DNA of 23,406 nucleotides, from the NCBI GenBank assembly GCA_023230585.1, contig JALNXB010000033.1:1-23406 (forward strand). The letters run 5' to 3'. Below are positions 1 through 7,260 of the stretch, one piece after another. Numbering within the stretch: position 1 is the first letter of the stretch; the number at the start of each line of letters is the position of its first letter. The position numbers and the translations under genes are program-made. The notes below the pieces were generated by a model. The model made no database searches. It was not told the origin of the DNA and saw only the letters and a program-made list of their open reading frames with translations. Origin of the DNA: a bacterium (GTDB lineage Bacteria > Ratteibacteria > UBA8468 > B48-G9 > JAFGKM01).

Positions 1-196
1 CCATTCCGTCTTTTGCAGTTTATCTTGCGAGCTTTACCCGCCGAAGCCAACCTACGCTAAAATACAAGCTTCGGCAGGTATACCTTGGCGTAGGAGGGGC
101 TTCGTAACGTGGCAATCTCGCCGTAGGCGGAAAAGGAATGTGAATAAACAATAATAAGGATAAATACGAGGGTTGCCACGTCATTAGAAGGCATTC

Positions 197-233
197 CTCG
201 CAATGCCACAAAACGGCAGTTAAAGACATAAAA
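197..233. repeat. Dispersed repeat module A, copy 1
   Basis: Positions 197-218 are identical over 22 nt to 14732-14753 (core GCAATGCCACAAAACGG). After a one-base length difference the similarity continues (221-233 against 14755-14767, 12 of 13 identical). Both copies are intergenic, which fits a dispersed non-coding repeat family. Confidence 0.75.
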
Positions 234-257
234 GCAAAAAGCCCCCCTCACCTTCCA

Positions 258-279
258 TCCTCTCCCCCAGAGGAGAGGA
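258..279 (-). terminator. Hairpin downstream of the galK-like gene, possible terminator
   Basis: Perfect 8-bp stem TCCTCTCC (258-265) with GGAGAGGA (272-279) and a 6-nt loop. It lies about 130 nt downstream of the stop of the last gene in the minus-strand run. On the minus strand a U-rich stretch follows only about 20 nt after the stem, so it is not a textbook intrinsic terminator. The surrounding text resembles a widespread CCTCACCC...CCTCTCC intergenic repeat, so it may simply be part of a repeat. Confidence 0.25.
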
Positions 280-342
280 GAATGTTGGTGGAATCTCGTT
301 TTTTACGTTGAGCCTATTCCCAGCGTGGATTAAGTGAGAGAA

Positions 343-359
343 CCTGAAACAAGTTCAGG
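343..359. repeat. Near-perfect palindrome CCTGAAACAAGTTCAGG
   Basis: CCTGAA (343-348) and TTCAGG (354-359) form a 6-bp stem around ACAAG. This motif is reminiscent of a palindromic repeat core common in environmental bacterial genomes (recalled, not searched). It is intergenic, about 50 nt beyond the stop codon of the sugar-kinase gene. Confidence 0.6.
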
Positions 360-405
360 ATAAAAAACTGAGCGTTTGGGCATAAAAGAAAGGCGTATGG
401 GGTGG

Positions 406-1914
406 CTATATTTCGCCGGCACCGTCGACAGATACACATACAAACGCTGATTCCTTTAATCCTTTCAATTTGTAGTATCTTTCACTAAGGACATCCATAA
501 CATTGTCGGCTTGGTCTTTTTCAACAAGAATCAATACAGTACCACCTAAACCTGCTCCTGTAAGTTTTGCGCCTTTTACTCCTTTTAAAGGTTTGACTGT
601 ATCTACAATAAAATCGAGTTCTTCAGTACTACATCTGTATGCCCCGGGTTGTTTGAAAAGTTTAGATTCTTCTCTTAAAGATGGGTCGGAACTCTCTGAA
701 TATTTTATAAGTTCTTTTAAGTGTGCATTGTCAACGCTATAGGTTTTTTTAATAATTTTTCCATCAGGAAGATGGTTGACTATTCTGTCGCCATCGTGAG
801 AAATAAACATTAGTTTGCCAAAAGTGTCTATATCCATATTTTTGAGAAATTTTGAACATATTCTGGAGCGTTCGCATTCGGTTATTCCAAACATAACTGC
901 ATCCCTTAATCTATATCCAGACGCTGGTTCAATATGTGATTCAAAGAAGAAATCAAGATTTTCTTCTGGTAATTCTTTGATTATATCTTTTCTTCTGATA
1001 GTCTCAGGTAGTGATAACAAGATTTCGTATATAAGTTTTTCGCTACCAAGGTTTTTAGGATTTATATCTCTTAAATAAGAGAGTTTTGGAGCAAGTTCAG
1101 GAAAGTTCTTCTTTATTAACCGGAATCCTATCTCATAGTTAACAATTCTTTCGTTGAAAATATTTTTTGCTCCCATAGATTTTTTTGCTTCAACAAGAGA
1201 GTTACAACTTATTATTCTGTAATTCTCAGGGAAAGGTAGGTATTCAATACTGAAAGGGAAAAATCTTATATGGGCTATCTGGTTTTTTTTGCCAAAAAGC
1301 ATAGCAGCGTGGTCTCCGCACCCTCCCCTTGTACCTACATACCATTCTGCTTTTCCACACATTTCAGAAAGTGCACCTTTTTCGATATCAAGATTGTTTA
1401 ACAGCACCGTGCTAAGCATTACAGCAACAACAACAGCTGAAGATGAACTCAAACCAGCGCCAACAGGTATATCCCCATAAAAAGCAAGGTTCATACCAGA
1501 AAGGTTTTTTTGATGAAAATGGTTTTGTAGGTATAAAATAGCAGATTTTATGTAATTAGAGTAGTCGCCAGGAATAATTTTAACTTGTCTTATGTAAGTC
1601 AACCAATCTGTTGGTCGGTTAGGTAGCTCTTTATCTATATCAAACTCGCCTTCTGCATATAGTTCTGTTTTAACGTCAAAAAAAGCAACTTTCCTGTCTT
1701 TTCTTTTACCTGCTACACAAAAAAACTCTTTGTCTATTGAAAGGTAGTTTAAGTAACCACCTCTATGGTCTATGTGGGTGCCGAGAAGGTTAATTCTTGC
1801 AGGTACCCTTATAAATACAACCTCCTGGTCTTGATACTTTTTCAAATAGGCGTGTAAAGTCTTATATTCAGTAGAATCTTTTGGAAAAGATTTTAATTTT
1901 TCTGTAATTTTCAT
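406..1914 (-). CDS. GHMP-family sugar kinase, galactokinase-like (possibly a uronate kinase)
   Basis: A 502-residue kinase of the galactokinase branch of the GHMP superfamily, predicted to phosphorylate the anomeric hydroxyl of a hexose or hexuronate with ATP in the cytosol. It has the N-terminal sugar-binding motif (ARINLLGTHIDHRGG, residues 39-53), the ATP-binding motif 2 (VGAGLSSSSA, 151-160), a catalytic-Asp region (RGGCGDH, D201) and the C-terminal GHMP motif (LTGAGLGG, 451-458). The usual galactokinase motif is GEHTDY; here the Glu that contacts the sugar C6 hydroxyl is Thr46, so galactose is not assured. It is longer than E. coli GalK (382 aa), with extra sequence between residues 240 and 440. 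I chose the ATG at 1914, 32 nt after the upstream stop. A longer frame reaches 2013, but it overlaps the iolB-like gene and adds 33 residues lacking family features. It is the last gene of the run. Confidence 0.85.
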   Translation of the reverse strand: MKITEKLKSFPKDSTEYKTLHAYLKKYQDQEVVFIRVPARINLLGTHIDHRGGYLNYLSIDKEFFCVAGKRKDRKVAFFDVKTELYAEGEFDIDKELPNRPTDWLTYIRQVKIIPGDYSNYIKSAILYLQNHFHQKNLSGMNLAFYGDIPVGAGLSSSSAVVVAVMLSTVLLNNLDIEKGALSEMCGKAEWYVGTRGGCGDHAAMLFGKKNQIAHIRFFPFSIEYLPFPENYRIISCNSLVEAKKSMGAKNIFNERIVNYEIGFRLIKKNFPELAPKLSYLRDINPKNLGSEKLIYEILLSLPETIRRKDIIKELPEENLDFFFESHIEPASGYRLRDAVMFGITECERSRICSKFLKNMDIDTFGKLMFISHDGDRIVNHLPDGKIIKKTYSVDNAHLKELIKYSESSDPSLREESKLFKQPGAYRCSTEELDFIVDTVKPLKGVKGAKLTGAGLGGTVLILVEKDQADNVMDVLSERYYKLKGLKESAFVCVSVDGAGEI

Positions 1915-1946
1915 AATGTTTATATGTTTAAAGTTTTTAATTATTG

Positions 1947-2720
1947 TTAAAATAAACAAAAATCTGGATGAACTGTTGAAGCCATTTTTCTCGTATCTCC
2001 AGCCATAACCCACAAATAGTATATCTGGTGTCCGGGAACAACAGATATTGGGTGGTAACCTTTTGGAATAGTTATAATCTCGTTATCCCTTATTACAAAA
2101 ACATTATCTTCTAAATCATCAAATATGCGAATTGTACCAAATCCGTTCTTAGGGGAAAACTTAAAGTAGTAGACCTCTTCCATAGCAACCTCTTCTGGAG
2201 GGTTATTTGTATCGTGTTTATGGGGCGGAAAACTAACCCAACTTCCTGGGTCGCCGATAGTTTCCCCTATAATAAGTTTTTCTGAACGAAAACTTTCGTC
2301 TACTATCTGTACCAAGTTTCTTGAATAACCGTCTTTACCTACCCTTGAGTATACCATATTTTTAGACTGTATCAGTTTGGGTTGTCCAATACCCTTTGCC
2401 ACACAACTGGCTAAACATATTTCGGTCTTGTCTAAAAAGTTTATCGAATATTTTAAATAAGGTGGTAAATATATTGCTGACGGCGGTTGTGAAAAAACGT
2501 TTTCTCGACTTATTTTTGCGAAGAGTTTTCCTTCAAGGTGTAATATTATACTACCTTCAATTAAAATTAATACGGTCTCTTCACCGTTAGTAGTTCCGTT
2601 ATAATTTTGGTCTTTGATATTTTTAATAAAAGATAGATTTATTAGTTTTAAATCTGAGTTTTCATTGGTTATTATTTTCTGGTACCCTTGAAAGTTTCCA
2701 ACTTTATATTTTTTTGCCAT
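1947..2720 (-). CDS. iolB: IolB-family isomerase (5-deoxy-glucuronate isomerase-like)
   Basis: A 257-residue bicupin protein of the IolB/KduI family. IolB converts 5-deoxy-D-glucuronate to 2-deoxy-5-keto-D-gluconate in myo-inositol breakdown. The family core is clear: SFPPHKHD at residues 163-170 carries two metal-ligand histidines, EEVYYF (181-186) the glutamate, then the NGFGTIRIF segment, KGYHPISVVPG (220-230) with another ligand His, and YYLWVMAGD near the C-terminus. Length is close to the usual about 270 aa. The start has an AAGGT ribosome-binding site about 7 nt upstream. It sits 13 nt after rng and 32 nt before the sugar kinase. No iolC, iolD or iolE is present, so an inositol pathway is not shown; the Gfo/Idh/MocA gene at 20451-21443 could be an IolG-like partner but is distant. 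A role on a related uronate is an alternative. Confidence 0.85.
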   Translation of the reverse strand: MAKKYKVGNFQGYQKIITNENSDLKLINLSFIKNIKDQNYNGTTNGEETVLILIEGSIILHLEGKLFAKISRENVFSQPPSAIYLPPYLKYSINFLDKTEICLASCVAKGIGQPKLIQSKNMVYSRVGKDGYSRNLVQIVDESFRSEKLIIGETIGDPGSWVSFPPHKHDTNNPPEEVAMEEVYYFKFSPKNGFGTIRIFDDLEDNVFVIRDNEIITIPKGYHPISVVPGHQIYYLWVMAGDTRKMASTVHPDFCLF

Positions 2721-2733
2721 ATTTTTTACCTTT

Positions 2734-4182
2734 TCAAAATATTTTGTACTGCCCGTTTTCCAGAAAAAGGTTCTCTTTTAAAAAGATTTTCTTTTCTTTG
2801 ATAAGTTTGTCTAAAAACAGGGTCTCTTTTGAAAACTCAAATAGGTCCCTTGAAACTTCAACACTAAGTTTTTTCTTAGGGTTCTTTGAAAGTTGGTTTA
2901 AGATACTGTTTTTAAGCATCAAGGCTTCTATATAGATGTTTCGTAGTACTCCATTACCTTTACAGCAAGTGCATCTGTCCATAAAAACATCTGAGAGTCG
3001 GTATTCTGTTTTTTCTCTACTCATCTCAACAAGACCAAGTTTTGATATGGAAAGTATATTAATCTGAGCTTTATCAATATCAAGGTTTGCATTAAATTCG
3101 TTAAAGACTTTTTTTCTCTGTTTTTCTTGGCACATATCTATAAAATCTACTATTATAAGACCTGATAGGTTTCTTATACGAATTTGACGCGGTATTTCAC
3201 GTGCTGCTTCTATGTTTGTGTTAAAAATTGTTGCCCTGATATTGTTTCTATCGCTACTACCTGTATTAACATCTATTGCGTTTAATGTTTCGCCTTCTTC
3301 TATTAAAAGGTAACCCCCAGAAGGTAAAAAAACTTTGTTAGAAAGAGAGTTTTCTATCTTTTTTTCTATACAATATTTTGTAAAAATAGGGGTGCTTTCA
3401 TTGTAAAACTTAACTTTACCGTTAAGTTCTGGAAGAAAAATGCTAACATACTTCTTTACTTCTTTGTAGGTTTTTACGTCATCAACGATTATTTCGGTGT
3501 AGTTCTTGTTGGCAAAATCACGTATAATTTTTGTGTAAAGAGGTAAATCTTCCCATAAAATTGAGGGAGATGGTTTTACTTTGGCAAAACGTTTTATTTT
3601 GTTCCAAAAACTCAATAGTATTTTCACTTCACGTAAGATATATTTTTCGTTCTGCCCTTCTGCTGCTGTCCTGATTATAAAACCAATATCATTATTCTTT
3701 ATTCTTTTTGTAACGGCAGATACAAGTCTTTCTCTTTCTGCTTTATCGGTTATCTTCTTTGATATTGTTCTTAAAGGGGATTGAGGTAATAGAACAAGGA
3801 ACCTACCAGGGATAGATAAATGTGTCGTGAGTTTCATACCTTTATCGTCGGTCATAGGTTTGGAAATTTGAACAAGAATTTCTTCGCCTTTGGTATGTTT
3901 GTGGATTGGAACTTTATCAGTTTTGCCAAGATGTTCGCCTTCCAAATATATACATTCTTCTTTGTTGAAAGGTAAAAATCCGTTTCTGGGTCCACCTATA
4001 TTTATAAAAGCGGCGTTTAAGCCGTGAATAATTTTTTCTATACTGCCTTTATATATATTCCCTACGCCAGTAAAAAGGTCTGGCCTGTTAACAAATAGGT
4101 ACTCAATCTGGTTCTCAGATACTATTGCTACCCTATTTAAAAAAGTCTCATTACTAATTAAAATCTTAAACTTATTTTCCAT
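2734..4182 (-). CDS. rng: Ribonuclease G / RNase E family endoribonuclease
   Basis: A 482-residue RNase E/G-type endonuclease that cleaves single-stranded RNA near 5'-monophosphate ends in rRNA maturation and mRNA decay. It has an S1-like RNA-binding domain (about residues 38-115, VGNIYKGSIEKIIHGLNAAF), the 5'-sensor/RNase-H-like region with GFIIRTAAEG (167-176), and both catalytic metal-binding aspartates in AIDVNTG (D304) and LIIVDFIDM (D346). These match E. coli RNase E D303 and D346. The Zn-link motif is CTCC (C404 and C407, plus an extra Cys at 406). It ends soon after the Zn-link, as RNase G does, and lacks the long degradosome scaffold of RNase E. Its start overlaps the end of the DUF2344 gene by 11 nt, implying coupled translation. 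The first Met matches the family N-terminus, so no other start was preferred. Confidence 0.93.
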   Translation of the reverse strand: MENKFKILISNETFLNRVAIVSENQIEYLFVNRPDLFTGVGNIYKGSIEKIIHGLNAAFINIGGPRNGFLPFNKEECIYLEGEHLGKTDKVPIHKHTKGEEILVQISKPMTDDKGMKLTTHLSIPGRFLVLLPQSPLRTISKKITDKAERERLVSAVTKRIKNNDIGFIIRTAAEGQNEKYILREVKILLSFWNKIKRFAKVKPSPSILWEDLPLYTKIIRDFANKNYTEIIVDDVKTYKEVKKYVSIFLPELNGKVKFYNESTPIFTKYCIEKKIENSLSNKVFLPSGGYLLIEEGETLNAIDVNTGSSDRNNIRATIFNTNIEAAREIPRQIRIRNLSGLIIVDFIDMCQEKQRKKVFNEFNANLDIDKAQINILSISKLGLVEMSREKTEYRLSDVFMDRCTCCKGNGVLRNIYIEALMLKNSILNQLSKNPKKKLSVEVSRDLFEFSKETLFLDKLIKEKKIFLKENLFLENGQYKIF

Positions 4183-4720
4183 TTTGTATATCGTTTCCTA
4201 TAATTTCTCTGTGAATACTTAATATTTTGCCTTCCATTAAGAGGGCTAACATCCCTTTATGGCTGAAATTGTTGAGTTTAGTTTTGATTACTACCTGCTG
4301 TGTATCTTTTTCAACAATCTCACCAAAAGGTTCTAATAGATTATAACCTAATTCTGTCAACTTGATAGTGTAAAGAGCCTCAGTGCTGGTATCTGTTAAG
4401 GGTTTATCATCATTGTTTGTGTAAAAAAAATGCTTACTTTTGAGTCCTTCAGGGAGAAAAGAGTTGAACTCTTCAAGCAGTTGGTTGATATTGATTTTTT
4501 CAGTAATAAAAAAATCAAAATATTCATTACTACCTGAAACATTTATTGGTAAAGCAAACCCGAAACTCATTTTAGGGTGAGGCGAAAAGCCTTCTGTAAA
4601 TTTTAGTGGTATATCAAGTCTTCTCAAACTTCTTTCCATTATTCTTTGTAAGTTTCTGTTTGATATAAACTTTGCTATACCCTCTTTTTCGTACGAGCAT
4701 CTTATTCTATATTGATTCAT
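4172..4720 (-). CDS. TIGR03936/DUF2344 family protein (radical-SAM-linked protein)
   Basis: A 182-residue cytosolic protein of the DUF2344 (TIGR03936) family, named for usually being fused or adjacent to a radical-SAM enzyme; its biochemical role is unknown to me. Recognisable features are the N-terminal RIRCSYEKEGIAKFIS segment, the LRRLDIPLKFTEGFSPHPKM block (residues 33-52), the SFGFALP turn and SNEYFDF. The family's usual SHLD element reads SNRN here, so the His is replaced. No radical-SAM gene lies on either side: upstream is the binding lipoprotein (4-nt ATGA overlap) and downstream is rng (11-nt overlap). The rng pairing is known in other genomes and suggests a link to RNA or ribosome metabolism, which is inference. 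Length is slightly short of the stand-alone family members of about 200-230 aa. Confidence 0.85.
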   Translation of the reverse strand: MNQYRIRCSYEKEGIAKFISNRNLQRIMERSLRRLDIPLKFTEGFSPHPKMSFGFALPINVSGSNEYFDFFITEKININQLLEEFNSFLPEGLKSKHFFYTNNDDKPLTDTSTEALYTIKLTELGYNLLEPFGEIVEKDTQQVVIKTKLNNFSHKGMLALLMEGKILSIHREIIGNDIQNGK

Positions 4721-6387
4721 TTTACGTATATCTCTTCAATGTTATGTATAACCCCTCCATAAACAGAGGGTTTGATGTTACCAAACTTGTTTCTTACAGC
4801 AGTCATAGATAAAGGGCTGGCAGTGTAAATGACTGGTAATTCTCTATTTACTATATGTTGCCATTCATCGTAAAGATTTTTCCTATCTTGTTCGTCGAGT
4901 AGTTTTGCACCATCTTCAAAGATTCTATCAAGTCTTTTTTCCCAATCTTTTGGTGTCTCAACACCCATATTCCAAAGGTGTAACTGACCTTTGCTATGCC
5001 AAACATTTTTCCCGTTATGAGGTTCTATTCCTCCTGTAAGACCTATTATAACGGATTCCCAGTCTTTAGTAACATTAAGTTTTGTAACAAGTGTGTTAAA
5101 CTCGATAGGTAAAAGGTTTATCTTCATTCCAAGTTGTTCCAGATCGTTCTGGATGATACTTGCTAACTGAACTCTTTCAAAATTGTTGCTGTTTGTAAGT
5201 ATTGTAAATTCTACAGGGTTCTCTTTATTGTCAAATAAGTTCCCATTTTTCCAAAAGAATCCTTCTCTTTTAAGTAGTTCTTTTGATTTATTAATGTTAA
5301 ACTCATATTTTGTAAGGTTCGAGTTATAAAAAAAACCGCAAGAAACATTCATAGGTCCGTCTTGGTTAGCTCCAAACCCCCCATACACGTTTCGTATTAT
5401 AGATTCTTTATCTATTGCGTAAGCAACAGATTGCCTGAAATTTCTGTTCTGAAACCACTTTTTTTTATGCTCAGGTAAAGGAGAAGTAGAATTTTGGTTT
5501 AATGTAATAAATTCTGACCCGAGAGATGGACCTAACTCAAAAAGTTTAAAATTATTCTTCTCTTCATACGGCTTTAATAGTGGGTAATCTTGCCCTCTAA
5601 CGTTGACTAAATCTATCTCTCCAACTTTAAACTTTAAGAGAGCTATGTTTGTGTCTGCAAGTATAAAAAGAACTATCCTGTCTAAATAAGGTAATCTTGT
5701 ACTTGTTGTGTCTGTTTTCCAGTATAAAGGGTTCTTATCAAGTATAACCCATTCAGCTGGTATATATTCTTTTAAAAAGAATGGACCTGTTCCAACAATA
5801 TTTTCTGGTTTTTCATTAACTCCCCAAGAACTGTTAAAAATACCTTTTTCAACAGAGTTTTCAAGTTTATGTTTTGGGAGAATTTCGTGCCCTAAAAGCC
5901 GCAAAAATGGAGCAAATTTTTCTGGTAACTCAAATTCTACTGTATATGTATCAATTTTTGTTACTTTTATGGGTTTTCCTTCTATTGAAAAAATATCTCT
6001 GCTACTTGTTGGGATATCAGGGTTATATATAAGGTTATTAAAGGTAAAAATAACATCATCGGCAGTAAAATCTTTGCCATCGTGCCATTTTACGTCTTGC
6101 CTAAGAAAGAAACGCCATTTTTTGCCGTTCTTATCAACCTTCCAACTTTTTGCTAACGAAGGTTTTATCTCTAATGTTAAACCGTCTGTTTCAATTAAAC
6201 CTTCAAATAAGAATCTGGTTATAGCTGTAGTGCTGGTCTCTTTTGCAATTATTGGGTTAAAGGATTTGGGGTCTCCTGATACAGATAAGACAAGATTGTT
6301 TTGAAAGTTCTCTCTCTTTTTTTTAATACCACAGCCACAAAATAGTAGAACCGATATTATTGTGAAGGTGAAAATATTTTTAATCAT
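4717..6387 (-). CDS. Family-5 extracellular solute-binding lipoprotein (OppA/DppA-like)
   Basis: A 556-residue ABC-type substrate-binding protein of the SBP_bac_5 family, which captures oligopeptides, nickel or related solutes outside the cytoplasmic membrane. A signal peptide (residues 1-18) ends in a lipobox-like FCGC with lipidated Cys19, although Phe at -3 is atypical. The mature part starts with LSVSGDPKSFNPI (34-46), followed by the family hallmarks FEGLIETDG and KWRFFLRQDVKWHDG, TADDVIFTF, and a C-terminal half with AYAIDKESIIRNVYGG and AVRNKFG. Length is normal. No permease or ATPase gene is in the window. Instead it is joined by 4-nt overlaps to the Ser/Thr kinase upstream and the DUF2344 gene downstream. 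It may serve a transporter encoded elsewhere or act as a signal receptor; both are inference. Confidence 0.9.
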   Translation of the reverse strand: MIKNIFTFTIISVLLFCGCGIKKKRENFQNNLVLSVSGDPKSFNPIIAKETSTTAITRFLFEGLIETDGLTLEIKPSLAKSWKVDKNGKKWRFFLRQDVKWHDGKDFTADDVIFTFNNLIYNPDIPTSSRDIFSIEGKPIKVTKIDTYTVEFELPEKFAPFLRLLGHEILPKHKLENSVEKGIFNSSWGVNEKPENIVGTGPFFLKEYIPAEWVILDKNPLYWKTDTTSTRLPYLDRIVLFILADTNIALLKFKVGEIDLVNVRGQDYPLLKPYEEKNNFKLFELGPSLGSEFITLNQNSTSPLPEHKKKWFQNRNFRQSVAYAIDKESIIRNVYGGFGANQDGPMNVSCGFFYNSNLTKYEFNINKSKELLKREGFFWKNGNLFDNKENPVEFTILTNSNNFERVQLASIIQNDLEQLGMKINLLPIEFNTLVTKLNVTKDWESVIIGLTGGIEPHNGKNVWHSKGQLHLWNMGVETPKDWEKRLDRIFEDGAKLLDEQDRKNLYDEWQHIVNRELPVIYTASPLSMTAVRNKFGNIKPSVYGGVIHNIEEIYVK

Positions 6388-7259
6388 AGTAATTTTTTTA
6401 GATCATAAAGAAGTTCTTCCATAGACGTGTATCTTAAAACACAGTTTGGATGTGTTGCCCTTCTTATGATATTTTTAAAATCTTCTGTTACAGGGATATC
6501 TGCACAAAGTATATCTTGTTGTCCTTTTTTCTTTTTAAAAGATGGTCCATCAAGACGTTGAAAATAATCTTCCTTGTTTTTTTCTTCTTGCTCAGGATAT
6601 AAGAACTTTGCAGTTATTATCTCATCCATTGTAACACCAAAACTGTATATATCTGAACAGTAATCAGCTTTTCCGAGTGTTTGTTCAGGCGCTATATAGT
6701 TGATTATTCCGTATTTAGTAATAGTTCCACTTTTAGGAAATATATCTTTATGCCAAAACCTTTTTGGTAATTTTGCAATACCAAAATCGGTTATTTTAAT
6801 AATCGTAAAATCTTTGTTAACAAGGATATTGTCTGGTTTAACATCTTTGTGAACAATATTGTTTTTGTGTATAAACGCCAACCCTTTCCCTGCTTCATAA
6901 CATATTTTGAGAAGTAGTTTAAAAGGTAATTTCTCAATATTATAAAGAACTTCCTTAAAGTTTGAACCAGAAATGTGTTCCATAATAATTGCATACTGGT
7001 TGTTGTACTTCCCAAAGTTATGTACCTTGATGATGTTGGGATGATTAAGAGACATTGATATCTCTGCTTCCCTTTCAAATTGATGTGCAAGTTTTCTGTT
7101 TTCTTTATAATTGTTAGATTTTAAGTTTAAGGTTTTTATTGCAACGGTATGTTCGTAAGGTGGTTTAGCAAGAGACGAGTGAGCTTTATAAATGCGGGTG
7201 TTCAACCCGCCACCAATAACTTCTTCTAATTTATAACCGCCAAAATCTTTAATTCTCAT
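6384..7259 (-). CDS. Hanks-type serine/threonine protein kinase, soluble
   Basis: A 291-residue eukaryotic-like protein kinase that is almost entirely kinase domain. It shows the Gly-rich loop (VIGGGLNTRIYKA, 14-26), VAIK with ATP-anchoring Lys42, the alpha-C Glu in FEREAEI, HPNII, the catalytic loop IVHKDVKPDN (HKD in place of HRD; Asp139, Lys141, Asn144), ITDFGIAK (Asp158), the activation-segment end YIAPEQ and DIYSFGV. No transmembrane, PASTA or sensor domain follows, so it is predicted to be cytosolic. I chose the ATG at 7259; a TTG at 7280 is in frame but overlaps the phosphatase gene by 20 nt and adds nothing conserved, and a GGAAAA lies upstream of the ATG. It is 1 nt from the phosphatase stop and overlaps the lipoprotein start by 4 nt, so the three are probably made together. 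Confidence 0.93.
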   Translation of the reverse strand: MRIKDFGGYKLEEVIGGGLNTRIYKAHSSLAKPPYEHTVAIKTLNLKSNNYKENRKLAHQFEREAEISMSLNHPNIIKVHNFGKYNNQYAIIMEHISGSNFKEVLYNIEKLPFKLLLKICYEAGKGLAFIHKNNIVHKDVKPDNILVNKDFTIIKITDFGIAKLPKRFWHKDIFPKSGTITKYGIINYIAPEQTLGKADYCSDIYSFGVTMDEIITAKFLYPEQEEKNKEDYFQRLDGPSFKKKKGQQDILCADIPVTEDFKNIIRRATHPNCVLRYTSMEELLYDLKKLL

Positions 7260-7260
7260 T

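Larger units (their letters stand above)
1..405. repeat. Non-coding block with stacked inverted repeats downstream of the sugar kinase gene
   Basis: I see no convincing gene here; only short overlapping reading frames are open. The block is a stack of inverted repeats: GCCGAAGC at 40-47 with its complement at 68-75; CCTACGC at 51-57 with its complement at 88-94, interleaved with the first pair; ACGTGGCAA at 107-115 with its complement at 173-181; an 8-bp stem at 258-265/272-279; and the near-palindrome CCTGAAACAAGTTCAGG at 343-359. Motifs of the type TGGCAATCTCG and CATTGCGAGG (in reverse complement) resemble dispersed palindromic intergenic repeats known from many bacterial genomes; that resemblance is from memory. 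A 22-nt module at 197-218 recurs at 14732-14753. Some of these hairpins may also end transcription of the long minus-strand operon, but none has a canonical U-run directly after the stem. Confidence 0.6.

Noticed and set aside
20..251. Small minus-strand open frames in the first 250 nt
   Set aside because: They overlap each other in different frames, run through inverted repeats and show no recognisable protein features.
1..405. CRISPR-like array
   Set aside because: The repeats are single inverted pairs with different sequences, not regularly spaced direct repeats, and no cas gene is present.
1915..2013. N-terminal extension of the galactokinase-like frame from 1914 out to 2013
   Set aside because: It would overlap the iolB-like gene, lacks a ribosome-binding site and adds no conserved residues; the ATG at 1914 fits the family N-terminus.
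5708..6304. 198-codon open frame on the plus strand inside the binding-lipoprotein gene
   Set aside because: The minus-strand frame is a clear SBP_bac_5 protein; the opposite frame has no family motif and is a shadow of it.
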